DNA from: Chromatiales bacterium
Lineage (GTDB): Bacteria; Pseudomonadota; Gammaproteobacteria; Thiohalomonadales; Thiohalomonadaceae
DNA length: 64,000 nt
NCBI GenBank assembly: GCA_003251535.1
Contig: QKFD01000103.1
Location: 57,806-121,805, forward strand
Reading direction: 5' to 3'
Positions 8,658 to 17,205 of this stretch are shown piece after piece (within the stretch, counting starts at the first letter, position 1; each line of letters starts with the position of its first letter). Under the pieces are notes generated by a model that saw only the letters and a list, made by a program, of their open reading frames with translations, was not told where the DNA came from and did not search any database. The position numbers and the translations under genes were made by a program.

Positions 8658-9479
8658 CTACTTACCCGCCAGGGCGACCAACAGGATCAGCGCCAGCCAA
8701 CCCCATAGGCCGTAGCGCACCACCCCCACGGCGCGGCCGACATCCAATGGCAGGGCCACCTGTTCGACCCCCAGGGCCGCTACCCCCACCGTCGCCGCTA
8801 GGTCACTAACGCCATTCGCGTGCCGCCGCCAGCGGCGCCAGCCGCTCACGCTATCTCCCAAGATCAGGTAGGTGAGGGCGGCAAGGCGCTCCGGTAGATA
8901 CTGGAGCAGGCGCAGTAGATGGCGGGCCGGGAGACCAAAGATCCCCCGGGTGCCGTAGTGATCGGCCAGCTGTTGGCTGAGTCGCAGCGCCACCACCCCA
9001 CCAGGGCCGGCGACGAGAAACCAGAACAACACGGCGAATACCCCCTCACCCGCCTGGCGCAACAGGGCACGTACCGCCGCCCGGGAGAGGGCGGCGCAGG
9101 TTAGTTCCGGCGGGGGATCGTCCACCAGTAGTGCCAGTCGGGCCCGCGCCGCCTCCAGCTGGCCGGCGCTCAGCTCCGCCTCCAACTGCCGACCGTGCAA
9201 CAGCAGGCCGGTGGTACCGAGGCCCAGGAAGAGGATCAGGGTGGCGAGGAGGGGACCGATGCTGGGTAGGGTGGCCAACCACCCGACCAGCGCAGCGAAT
9301 GGCACCACCAGCAGCAACAGCGCCCCGCTGCCACGCAGATAGCGCCGCCCGGGCCGATCTAAGAGGGTGGCCACCCGTTCAGTCAGGCGGCCGAAGTAGC
9401 TCAGCGGGTGGGCTTGACGCGGTTCACCGAACCAGAGATCGAGCAGGGCAGCGGCGATGGCGGCAAAGGCGATTTCCAT
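8658..9479 (-). CDS. CobD/CbiB-like integral membrane protein
   Basis: The 273-residue, very hydrophobic protein begins with LLDLWFGEPRQAHPLSYFGR. It resembles the N-terminal block of CobD/CbiB, the adenosylcobinamide-phosphate synthase of cobalamin biosynthesis (acidic-Pro, then HP and FGR). A later stretch, FWFLVAGPGGVVALRL, is also shared with AmpE, a relative encoded 5 kb away. It is shorter than most CbiB proteins (about 310) and no other cobalamin genes are visible, so it may be a divergent member with another role. The ATG at 9479 was chosen because it gives the family N-terminus; a longer frame would overlap the divergent gene at 9613. Confidence 0.68.
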   Translation of the reverse strand: MEIAFAAIAAALLDLWFGEPRQAHPLSYFGRLTERVATLLDRPGRRYLRGSGALLLLVVPFAALVGWLATLPSIGPLLATLILFLGLGTTGLLLHGRQLEAELSAGQLEAARARLALLVDDPPPELTCAALSRAAVRALLRQAGEGVFAVLFWFLVAGPGGVVALRLSQQLADHYGTRGIFGLPARHLLRLLQYLPERLAALTYLILGDSVSGWRRWRRHANGVSDLAATVGVAALGVEQVALPLDVGRAVGVVRYGLWGWLALILLVALAGK

Positions 9480-9612
9480 GGCTGGCGAGGATAATCCGGG
9501 TGGGCGAGGTTGAACATGGGGCAGGACGAGTAGGGGGCATAAAAATGGAGATTGGGATGATCTCACCGGCTGCCCGTAGTGCCTTTCGCCGTGAGCCCTG
9601 TAGAATGACTCC

Positions 9613-9882
9613 ATGCTTGATCAGCCCCCCTTTGCCGACCTCATTGAGCGAATTGCCGCAGCGCCTCGATCTGGCCAGTCGCTGCTGCTCTATGGGCTGT
9701 TCAAGACCCTCTGCCCCCAGCGTGGGGGTCATGCCTATCTGCTGACCAAACTTAAGGAGATGGAGCCGCAGACCCGTCAACTTGCCTTTCGCCTGATGGA
9801 GGCGATGGCAGCCGGGACGCTGCCGGCAGCTGGCTGGGAAGAGCTGGAGAGGCGCTTGGATGCGCTGGTTGCGGGCCACTGA
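9613..9882 (+). CDS. Small hypothetical protein
   Basis: The 89-residue soluble protein is of unknown function. It is predicted mostly helical, with LYGLFKTLCPQ in the middle and a helical C-terminus rich in Leu and Glu. I do not recognise a family. It is divergent from the CobD-like gene and ends 11 bases before the diguanylate cyclase, so the two are probably one transcript. A TAGAAT hexamer ends only 7 bases before the ATG and could be a -10 box, which would give an almost leaderless message; this is weak because no -35 is evident. Confidence 0.55.
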   Translation: MLDQPPFADLIERIAAAPRSGQSLLLYGLFKTLCPQRGGHAYLLTKLKEMEPQTRQLAFRLMEAMAAGTLPAAGWEELERRLDALVAGH

Positions 9883-9893
9883 CGTTGCGCCCA

Positions 9894-11222
9894 ATGGATG
9901 CCGTAACTGCCTACGGGGTGCCCGGTATGATCGATCCACGCCTGTTTCAGCGGCTGACCGTCTCCGAGATCCAGCGTTACGCCACTGAGCTTGATCACGC
10001 CATTGACTCCCATACCAACTGGGTCACGCGGGTCAGTCGCTCGCTCATCTGCCGTATTCCGGGCTCTGCCGATGACCTCTCGCCGCAGCCGCATCGCCGC
10101 TGCCACTTTGGCCGCTGGTATGAGGGGGTGGACTACCAGACGCTGCGGGAGATGTCCGATTTCATCACCATCCAGCAGGTCCATATCCAGGTCCATGCCG
10201 TTGCCCAGGAGCTGCTGTTGGCGGCGGCCGATGGGGAGGTCATCGTGGTCGATCTGCTGGATCGGTTCTACGACCTCTCCGAACAGCTGCGGATGCTGCT
10301 GCATCGGCTGCGCAATGAGCTGAAGCAGAATCTTGGCCTCATCAGCCGACTCACCGCCAAGGTGTTCGAGAATGCCCATGAGGGGGTGGTGATCACCGCG
10401 CCCAACGGCACCATCCTCAACGTCAACCGCGCCTTCAGCGAGGTGACCGGCTATAGCCGCGAGGAGGCGGTGGGCAACAACCCCAATCTGCTCTACTCCG
10501 GACGTCAGGACCGCGACTTCTACCAGCAGATGTGGCAGGCGCTCTCCGTCACCGGCTCGTGGCAGGGGGAGATCTGGAATCGGCGCAAGAATGGTCAGGT
10601 CTACCCGGAGTGGCTCTCCATCACCGGAGTGAAGGATGAGACCGGGGTCACCACCCACTACGTCGGCATCTTCTCCGATATCACCAGCGAGAAGGAGAAC
10701 GAGGAGCGGCTCTACCACCTCGCCCACTTCGATGCCCTCACCGATCTCCCCAACCGGATGACCTTCAGCGATCGGATGCGCCAGGGGATCGCCCAGGCGC
10801 GGCGCCAGCGGGGGCAGGTGGCGGTGATGTTTCTCGATCTGGACGGTTTTAAGCCGGTGAATGACCGCCTAGGACATGCCGCTGGCGATGATCTGCTCAA
10901 ACAGGTGGCCAAGCGCCTCATCGGCTGTCTGCGGGAGGCAGACACTGTAGCCCGCTTCGGTGGCGACGAGTTCACCCTGGTGTTGGCGGTGGAGTCGGCC
11001 GAGGGGGCTGCCCGGGTGGCAGAGAAGGTGATCAAGGCGGTGGCCGATCCCTATCTGCTAGGGGAGCAGCAGGTGGCCATCACCACCTCCGTGGGGATCG
11101 CCCTCTACCCGCGTGACGGCGAGGAGCCGGAGGAGCTTATCACCGCCGCCGATCTCGCCATGTACGAGGCAAAGAAGGCGGGGAAGAACCGCTATCTATT
11201 CCACGCCTACGAGATGCGGTGA
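9894..11222 (+). CDS. Diguanylate cyclase with CZB zinc-sensor and PAS domains
   Basis: The predicted cytosolic enzyme makes cyclic di-GMP from GTP. The N-terminal 130 residues form a chemoreceptor zinc-binding (CZB) domain: an early His in DSHTNW, then CHFGRWYEG and a late HIQVHA. A PAS domain follows (VFENAHEGVVITAPNGTILN to THYVGIFSDITSEK), then a GGDEF domain with intact RFGGDEF. An RxxD product-inhibition site (READ) lies five residues before GGDEF, so feedback by c-di-GMP is expected. Start choice is uncertain: TTG 9885, ATG 9894 and ATG 9927 are in frame and none has a clear ribosome site. In CZB-GGDEF enzymes such as DgcZ, zinc represses activity; zinc control here is by analogy. Confidence 0.88.
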   Translation: MDAVTAYGVPGMIDPRLFQRLTVSEIQRYATELDHAIDSHTNWVTRVSRSLICRIPGSADDLSPQPHRRCHFGRWYEGVDYQTLREMSDFITIQQVHIQVHAVAQELLLAAADGEVIVVDLLDRFYDLSEQLRMLLHRLRNELKQNLGLISRLTAKVFENAHEGVVITAPNGTILNVNRAFSEVTGYSREEAVGNNPNLLYSGRQDRDFYQQMWQALSVTGSWQGEIWNRRKNGQVYPEWLSITGVKDETGVTTHYVGIFSDITSEKENEERLYHLAHFDALTDLPNRMTFSDRMRQGIAQARRQRGQVAVMFLDLDGFKPVNDRLGHAAGDDLLKQVAKRLIGCLREADTVARFGGDEFTLVLAVESAEGAARVAEKVIKAVADPYLLGEQQVAITTSVGIALYPRDGEEPEELITAADLAMYEAKKAGKNRYLFHAYEMR

Positions 11223-11250
11223 CGCACACGCCGCGCCACCGCCTCGTCTC

Positions 11251-13878
11251 CTACGCCAGGCTCTTGGATACCACCTCATAGACATCCGGCGAGAGCGGAC
11301 TCTTGCCCAGGATCCGCTCCAGCTGCTCCCGCATCTTGTCGCGCCGTCCGGCGTCGTAACGGCGCCACTGGGTGAGCGGGGTGATCATACGGGCGGCGAT
11401 CTGGGGGTTGAGGGTATCCAGCTCCATCACCCGCTCGGTCAAGAAGGCGTAGCCGCTACCGTCCGCCTCATGGAAACGGGCGGTATTGCGCATGGCAAAG
11501 GTGCCGACAAGGGAGCGGACCCGGTTGGGGTTGCGTAGATTGAAATCGGCATGGTGCAGCAGCGCCTCCACCCTGCCAAGGGCGCCCGGTAGGGGCGAGC
11601 TGGCCTGAAGGGCGAACCACTTGTCCAGTACCAGCGCCTCGGAGTGCCAGCGCTGATAGAACTGCTCCAGCGCCGCCTGCTGCTGGGGGGCGCCGGTGTG
11701 GACCAGGGCGGTGAGGGCCGCCAAGGCGTCGGTCATATTGTGGGCCCCCTCAAACTGCGCCAACGCCAGTGTCTGCACCTCCTCCTCCTCCAGCTCTAGC
11801 AGGTAGGAGAGGCAGAGATTGCGCAGCCGCCGCCGGCCCATGGCGGTGGCGTCGATGCGATACGGCCCCTCGTCGGTCAACGCCTGATAGCGCGCCAGCA
11901 GCAGGGGGCGATGGCGCTGGGCCAGCTCTCGCCGCAGATATTGGCGCACCACGTGGATGCCACCGGGGTCCACCTCATGACAGAACTCGCCTACATACTC
12001 CTCCGCCGGCAGATTGAGTGCCTCTGCCACTAGGGCGGGGTCCAGCGCCGCATTGGCCAGGGTGTGGCCGAAGGCGTCGGCCAAGCCGCTGTCCAGATAG
12101 GGTTGGCCCTCGTTATGCAGCACCTCCAGCAGCCGCAACATCACCGTAAGGGCGAGCTGCTGGCTGGCGTCCCAGCGGTTGAACTCATCGTTGTCATGGG
12201 CCATGAGGAAGGCCAACTCGGTATCGCTCTGGCTCAGCTCCAGCTTGACCGGGGCGGAGAAGCCGCGCAGGAGCGACGGTACCGGCGCCTCTGTAATCCC
12301 TTCAAAGCAGAACACCTCCTCCGCACGACGGATCTCCAACACCCGCTCCTCTCCTGCCGCCTCGCTCTCGCCCTGGAGGCGCAGTGGCAGCGGCGTGCCG
12401 TTGGGGGCGATGAGGGCCACTTTGAGTGGGATGTGGAACGGGAGTTTGTCCGCCTGGCCCGGCGTGGGAGGGCAGCTCTGACGCACCGTTAGGGTGTAGC
12501 GGTGGTGGACAGCATCGAACTGACGCTCGATCTGGATCTGGGGGGTGCCGGCCTGGCTATACCAGCGGCGGAACTGGGTGAGATCGACCCCGTTGGCCTC
12601 CTCCAACGCCTGCACAAAGTCGTCGGTGGTGACCGCCTGACCGTCGTAGCGCTCAAAATAGAGATCGGTTCCGCGGCGGAAACCGGCAGGGCCGAGGAGG
12701 GTGTGCAGCATACGCACCACCTCAGCCCCCTTGTTGTAGACGGTAAGGGTATAGAAGTTGTTGATCTCCACATAGCTGTCGGGGCGCACTGGATGGGCCA
12801 TGGGACCACCATCCTCCCGGAACTGATGGGTGCGCAGCAGCCGTACATCCTCGATGCGTTTGAGCGCAGCGGAGTTCATGTCAGCGGTGAACTGCTCGTC
12901 ACGGAAGACGGTGAACCCCTCCTTGAGGGAGAGCTGGAACCAGTCGCGGCAGGTGATGCGGTTACCGGACCAGTTGTGGAAATACTCGTGACCGATCACC
13001 CCTTCGATATTGACGAAATCGATATCGGTAGCGGTGGCGGGGCTGGCCAGGACGTAGCTGGAGTTGAAGATATTGAGCCCCTTGTTCTCCATCGCCCCCA
13101 TGTTGAAGTCGCTGACGGCGACAATCATGTAGATGTCGAGGTCATACTCGCGGCCGTAACTCTCCTCATCCCACGCCATCGCCCGTTGGAGCGAGGCCAT
13201 GGCGTGGTCGCACTTCTCTAGATCGTGGGCCCGCACATAGATGCGCAACACCACCTCGCGGCCGGAGCGGGTGGTGAAGTGCCCCTCTTGGCAGGCGAGA
13301 TCGCCCGCCACAAGGGCGAAGAGATAGCTGGGTTTGGGGAAGGGGTCGTGCCAGGTGGCAAAGTGGCGACCGTCAGGGAGTGTCCCCTGTTCGACGCAGT
13401 TGCCGTTGGCGAGTAGCACCGGGTAACGGGCCTGCTCCGCCACCAGGGTGGTGGTGAACTGGGCCATGACATCGGGCCGGTCGGGGTAGTAGGTGATGCG
13501 CCGAAACCCCTCCGCCTCGCACTGGGTGCAGAAGTTGCCACCGGAGAGGTAGAGCCCTGCCAAGGCGGTATTCTCCTTGGGGTGGATGCGGGTCACCAGG
13601 GTTAGCTCAAACTGCGCCGGTGGTTGGTGGAGGGTGAGTTGCTCCTCGGTGGTGGTGTACTCCGCCGGTGCAAGGGGGCGGCCGTCGAGGTGGATGGCCA
13701 GCAGGGTGAGCCCCTGTCCGGCGAGGTGCAGCGGCTCACCCGGCTGCTCGGCGCGGTAACGAACCGTGGCCGTTACCTCGGTATTCTGCTCATCCAGCTC
13801 AAAGCGTAGCTGCACCGTTTCGGCGCGATAGGGGGGTGGGGTGTAGTCCTTGAGGTAGACAGGATTGCGCTGGAACAC
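11251..13878 (-). CDS. pepN: Aminopeptidase N
   Basis: This 875-residue M1-family zinc metallopeptidase removes N-terminal residues from peptides in the cytosol. The substrate-anchoring GAMEN motif and the zinc site HEYFHNW (His297, Glu298, His301) are present, and the zinc-site numbering equals that of E. coli PepN as I know it. Length is normal and there is no signal peptide. It ends close to the convergent diguanylate cyclase gene (28 bases apart). The 144 bases before its start separate it from the histidine phosphatase gene and may carry its promoter. Confidence 0.95.
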   Translation of the reverse strand: MFQRNPVYLKDYTPPPYRAETVQLRFELDEQNTEVTATVRYRAEQPGEPLHLAGQGLTLLAIHLDGRPLAPAEYTTTEEQLTLHQPPAQFELTLVTRIHPKENTALAGLYLSGGNFCTQCEAEGFRRITYYPDRPDVMAQFTTTLVAEQARYPVLLANGNCVEQGTLPDGRHFATWHDPFPKPSYLFALVAGDLACQEGHFTTRSGREVVLRIYVRAHDLEKCDHAMASLQRAMAWDEESYGREYDLDIYMIVAVSDFNMGAMENKGLNIFNSSYVLASPATATDIDFVNIEGVIGHEYFHNWSGNRITCRDWFQLSLKEGFTVFRDEQFTADMNSAALKRIEDVRLLRTHQFREDGGPMAHPVRPDSYVEINNFYTLTVYNKGAEVVRMLHTLLGPAGFRRGTDLYFERYDGQAVTTDDFVQALEEANGVDLTQFRRWYSQAGTPQIQIERQFDAVHHRYTLTVRQSCPPTPGQADKLPFHIPLKVALIAPNGTPLPLRLQGESEAAGEERVLEIRRAEEVFCFEGITEAPVPSLLRGFSAPVKLELSQSDTELAFLMAHDNDEFNRWDASQQLALTVMLRLLEVLHNEGQPYLDSGLADAFGHTLANAALDPALVAEALNLPAEEYVGEFCHEVDPGGIHVVRQYLRRELAQRHRPLLLARYQALTDEGPYRIDATAMGRRRLRNLCLSYLLELEEEEVQTLALAQFEGAHNMTDALAALTALVHTGAPQQQAALEQFYQRWHSEALVLDKWFALQASSPLPGALGRVEALLHHADFNLRNPNRVRSLVGTFAMRNTARFHEADGSGYAFLTERVMELDTLNPQIAARMITPLTQWRRYDAGRRDKMREQLERILGKSPLSPDVYEVVSKSLA

Positions 13879-14022
13879 GGGAACTCCTCGAAGATAGGCG
13901 TCGCAAAGGGGCGCTTTGGCCAGTGGGGCTAATGGTAGGCCCCCAGCCAGGGTTCAGGAACCTGCGGGATCCCCGAATTGACGAGATGTCGGTGGGGCGA
14001 TAGTGCCCGTGGGCTTAGGGCT

Positions 14023-14676
14023 CTAGCCGCGTGGCAGGGGGAGCGGGGGCAGATAGCGCCCCTCCAGAAACTCAATGGCGTGGAATACCAGCTTGGGCAG
14101 GATGTACTCCCCCTGCTGCTCAATGCGCACCCGAGTGAGGGCGGCATAGGGGACCTCGATGCGAAACACCGCATCAAGGGGGAGGGTGAGCACCTCCCGC
14201 AGCACCATCCGGATCACCCCGGCGTGGACCACCATCAATAGATGGGTACCGGCGTGGCGGCGGGTGATGGCCGCCCAGGCGGTGGCCACCCGTTCACTAA
14301 AGGCCTCAATGGGCTCTGCGCCCGGGGGGAGGTGGGCGCTGGGGGCCTGCTGGAACCGCATCAGGCGCAGGGGGTCGTCAAGGGTCAACTCCTCCGGCGT
14401 CATCCCCTCCCAAGCGCCGAAGCCGATCTCTTTGAAGCGGGGCTCTACCATCAACGGCAGGTCGTGACGGCTGGCCAACTCATCGGCAAAGGCGACGCAG
14501 CGGCTTAAGGGGGAGGTGACCACCAGCTCCCAGGGGCAGTGGTCCCCCACCGCCTCCCGCATCTCCACCCAACCGACCTTGGAGAGTGGGTCATCGATCT
14601 GACCGCGGTAGCGCCGCCCCCCCTCCGGCTGGCCGTGGCGGATGAGATCGATAGTGGTGATCTGGCGATGGGTCAT
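14023..14676 (-). CDS. Histidine phosphatase family protein (CobC/phosphoglycerate-mutase-like)
   Basis: The 217-residue protein has the branch-1 histidine phosphatase motifs: the catalytic LIRHGQ near residue 14, the second arginine region (SPLSRC), GAWEGMTPEE in the middle and the late VVHAGVIR. The substrate is not evident. Similar proteins are annotated as alpha-ribazole phosphatase (CobC) or broad phosphatases, and a CobD-like gene lies 5 kb away, but this is too little to assign cobalamin work. It follows ampE by 36 bases on the same strand. The ATG at 14676 is preferred over an upstream TTG at 14706. Confidence 0.85.
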   Translation of the reverse strand: MTHRQITTIDLIRHGQPEGGRRYRGQIDDPLSKVGWVEMREAVGDHCPWELVVTSPLSRCVAFADELASRHDLPLMVEPRFKEIGFGAWEGMTPEELTLDDPLRLMRFQQAPSAHLPPGAEPIEAFSERVATAWAAITRRHAGTHLLMVVHAGVIRMVLREVLTLPLDAVFRIEVPYAALTRVRIEQQGEYILPKLVFHAIEFLEGRYLPPLPLPRG

Positions 14677-14712
14677 GGTGGCGTCGCAGGGCTGGGGCCA
14701 AACCAAGGGGGA

Positions 14713-15591
14713 TCAGCTGGTCCAGCCCCCCAGGGTCAGCAGGGCAAGGAGGGCCAGGGCGAGCCAGACGGTACGCCGCGCCAGAGAGAGGGTATCGGCC
14801 ACCTTCTGGTTCTCCTCCGGCCAGGAGAGTGGTGCCGGCTGGGGTGGAGGCAGTGGGTTTATCCGCAGGGCGCCGAACCCACTGGCCACCAAGACGCCTC
14901 GATTGTGGTCGAACCAGCGGTTGGCGTAGTCGCGCCAGGCGGCGATGGCATCGACGAAACTGCCACTCAGGGCGAAGCTGAGGGCCGCCAAGCGCACCGG
15001 TAGCCAGGCGAACAGGGTGTGGAGGTGACCGGCTAACTCCGCAGCGGGGTGGGCGCGCCCCTCCGCCTGCTGGTGCAGCAGCGCAATCAACCGGTAGAGC
15101 ACTGCCCCCGCTGGACCTAACACCAGGAACCAGAAGATCACCGCCAGCAGCCGTTCGTGGACCTCCACCAGGATCTGCTCCATCAGGGCACGGGTGAGGT
15201 CCCGGCCATCCTCCGGCGGGATACCGCCCAGAAACTCGCCGGCATACCAACCCGCCGACTCCTCATCTCCCCGCTGCCAGGCGTCCAGGTAGGCCTCCAC
15301 CTCCGCCTCTAGATCGCGGCGACCAAAGGTGTGGAGCAGCACAATCACCCCGAGCAAGATCTCGAACGGTGGCCAGACCAGCCGCAAGCCATATTGCAGG
15401 GCGGCCACCGTGACCACCGGCGGTAGGAGCAGGAGGGCCAGCGAGGTGACGGCACGTGTCGCCGCCTCCCCGGGGCTACGGGCGAAGAGTCGGTCGGCCG
15501 ACGCCTGGAAGCGGTCGTAGCGGCGGAGATCTTCGAGAGAGCCGAGGATGCGTTCTAAAAAAAGAGCGGTCAGGAGGGTGATAAGCGCCAT
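14713..15591 (-). CDS. ampE: AmpE-like inner-membrane protein
   Basis: The 292-residue membrane protein starts MALITLLTALFLERI, the typical AmpE opening. It has several membrane helices, including LALLLLPPVVTVAAL and LLAVIFWFLVLGPAGAVLY, with a C-terminal helix. AmpE is encoded beside AmpD in many gammaproteobacteria and is described as a regulatory membrane protein of the beta-lactamase/murein recycling system; its biochemical activity is not settled. Here it follows ampD by 32 bases on the same strand, which supports the name. It shares a segment with the CobD-like protein at 8658-9479, as expected for related families. Confidence 0.85.
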   Translation of the reverse strand: MALITLLTALFLERILGSLEDLRRYDRFQASADRLFARSPGEAATRAVTSLALLLLPPVVTVAALQYGLRLVWPPFEILLGVIVLLHTFGRRDLEAEVEAYLDAWQRGDEESAGWYAGEFLGGIPPEDGRDLTRALMEQILVEVHERLLAVIFWFLVLGPAGAVLYRLIALLHQQAEGRAHPAAELAGHLHTLFAWLPVRLAALSFALSGSFVDAIAAWRDYANRWFDHNRGVLVASGFGALRINPLPPPQPAPLSWPEENQKVADTLSLARRTVWLALALLALLTLGGWTS

Positions 15592-15623
15592 GTTCGCTAT
15601 CTTCGAGATTCACCTACATGAAG

Positions 15624-16175
15624 TCAAAGGGGCGCTGACTTTTCGTTCAGGGCGGCCAGGAGGCGTTGCCAATCGAAGGCGGGGCCGGGGTCGCTCTTGC
15701 GTCCTGGGGCGATATCACTATGGCCGACGATACGCTCCGCGGTAATGGCAGGAAATTGCGCCTGGATGGCCGCTATCACCTGCTGTAGGCGCCCGTACTG
15801 GGCGTCGGTATATGGGGTGTGATCGCTCCCCTCCAACTCGATGCCGATGGCGTAGTCGTTGCACCGCTCGCGGCCGGCAAAGCTAGAGACTCCGGCGTGC
15901 CAGGCGCGCTGCTGGAGCGGTACATACTGCACCAGCTCACCATCTCGACGGATAAGCAGGTGGGCCGAGACCCGAAGGTCCGCTATTGGCGCAAAGTAGG
16001 GGTGGGCCCCGGGATCCAGGCGGTTGGTGAAGAGCTGATCGATATAGGGACCGCCAAACTCGCCGGGGGGCAGGCTGATGCCGTGGATCACCAAGAGGTC
16101 GATCTCACTTCCAGGGGGACGTTGGTCGCAGTTGGGGGAGGGGCACCAACGGGCGTCCAGCCTGGCATCGCTCAT
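15624..16175 (-). CDS. ampD: 1,6-anhydro-N-acetylmuramyl-L-alanine amidase
   Basis: This 183-residue cytosolic zinc amidase cleaves the stem peptide from anhydro-MurNAc during murein recycling. The N-terminus has the family stretch CPSPNCDQRP; zinc ligands are the His in LLVIHGISLP, the His in VGHSDIAPGRK and the Asp in DPGPAFDW. There is no signal peptide, which separates it from exported AmiD-type amidases. Length matches E. coli AmpD (183). It overlaps the upstream thioredoxin-like gene by 4 bases and precedes ampE, so the three genes form an operon. Mpl, which salvages the released tripeptide, is encoded at 57472-58824. Confidence 0.95.
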   Translation of the reverse strand: MSDARLDARWCPSPNCDQRPPGSEIDLLVIHGISLPPGEFGGPYIDQLFTNRLDPGAHPYFAPIADLRVSAHLLIRRDGELVQYVPLQQRAWHAGVSSFAGRERCNDYAIGIELEGSDHTPYTDAQYGRLQQVIAAIQAQFPAITAERIVGHSDIAPGRKSDPGPAFDWQRLLAALNEKSAPL

Positions 16176-16507
16176 GGCGCCTCCTGGGCCGGGGCGGCGA
16201 GCAGCCGATCCGCCGCCTGGCGCAGCTGGGTGGCCACCGGCTCGGCGTGGAGTTGAGCATGATAGTGGCCATCCACAAACAGATAGAGGCTTGGCAGGTG
16301 GAACACCTCAAACTCCGCCGCCAAGCCGGGCTCATGGCCGGCATCCACCTCAAACAGGTGCAGATCGGAGAAGAGCGCTGGCGCCCCCTCCAACACTGAG
16401 CGTAACCGGCGGCAGGCGCCACAGGCGGTGGCAGTAAAGATCACCAGGGCCACCCCCTCCACCTGATCCAGGGTGTGGTGGAAATCGAAGGCGGTCAGCT
16501 GTCGCAT
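16172..16507 (-). CDS. Thioredoxin-like protein
   Basis: The 111-residue protein has a thioredoxin fold: a first strand, VALVIFTATACGACRRLRSV with the redox pair Cys-Gly-Ala-Cys, a middle strand LHLFEVDAG, and the cis-proline region FHLPSLYLFVDG. There is no signal peptide, so it should act in the cytosol. The active site differs from the CGPC of housekeeping thioredoxin, and its partner is unknown. It is the first gene of a group with ampD and ampE, sharing a 4-base overlap with ampD. The ATG at 16507 gives the normal fold length; a longer frame to 16591 adds only low-complexity sequence. Confidence 0.8.
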   Translation of the reverse strand: MRQLTAFDFHHTLDQVEGVALVIFTATACGACRRLRSVLEGAPALFSDLHLFEVDAGHEPGLAAEFEVFHLPSLYLFVDGHYHAQLHAEPVATQLRQAADRLLAAPAQEAP

Positions 16508-16721
16508 AGCGATCCTGAGCAGGGATGGAGGCTGCAACATCGCAGAGGATCCGCTGCGGCGCAATGGAAACTTGCCATACAGACCGGTCACCTCTCCCCA
16601 TTCCTGGGCGGGCGCCGGCAGTTTTGGTTGGGGCAGCGGCGCTATGCGCTCGGCTTATCAAACGGGCAACTGGCCGCGGGGAGGGCGTGAGGCGCTAGGG
16701 GATCAGGAGAGGGGGGATGCG

Positions 16722-17087
16722 TTAGTTCAACACCCAACGGCCCCAGAACCAGACACTGAGGGCGAACCAGGCGCCGGTGAGTAGTAGGGCACCAGGGAGG
16801 CTGCGCGGCCCCTCCCAGAGGCGGGCGGGCAGTCGCTCGACGGGGGTGGGGTGGAGTAGTGCCTCCACCCACAGGGTGGCGGCCAGGAGGAGCGGTACCA
16901 GCCAGCCCAGGGTGCTCACTAGGGGGGCCGAGGGCGACGGGACGTAACTGCCTCCCACCTCGGTGGGCAGACCGATGCCAAGGAAGACCATGCGGGCGTT
17001 GCTGAGTCGTAATACCAGGCCTAAGAGAATGGCGACCAGGGCCAGGTAACGGCCCCAGAGGGCGAGGCGGAAGGCGAGGTATGGCAT
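16722..17087 (-). CDS. Small integral membrane protein, unknown function
   Basis: The 121-residue protein has three or four probable membrane helices: LWGRYLALVAILLGLVLRL, LVSTLGWLVPLLLAATLWVE and PGALLLTGAWFALSVWFWG. A short Pro/Ser loop lies between the first two. I do not recognise the family. AGGA precedes the ATG at 17087 by about 8 bases. It stands alone, divergent from comM and 214 bases from the thioredoxin-like gene. Confidence 0.6.
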   Translation of the reverse strand: MPYLAFRLALWGRYLALVAILLGLVLRLSNARMVFLGIGLPTEVGGSYVPSPSAPLVSTLGWLVPLLLAATLWVEALLHPTPVERLPARLWEGPRSLPGALLLTGAWFALSVWFWGRWVLN

Positions 17088-17205
17088 AACCGGTTCCTGG
17101 TGGTGGGCGCGCTTGGAGGGAAGATACCCCAATTGGGGGTTGTGTGGTGGTGGGGGGTTAGGAGAGAATCAAAGTCTCCTCTTCATATGGAAATGAAATC
17201 AATTT

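Noticed and set aside
9777..10727. Minus-strand frame of 316 residues opposite the diguanylate cyclase
   Set aside because: No recognisable domain; the plus strand encodes CZB, PAS and GGDEF in the same interval.
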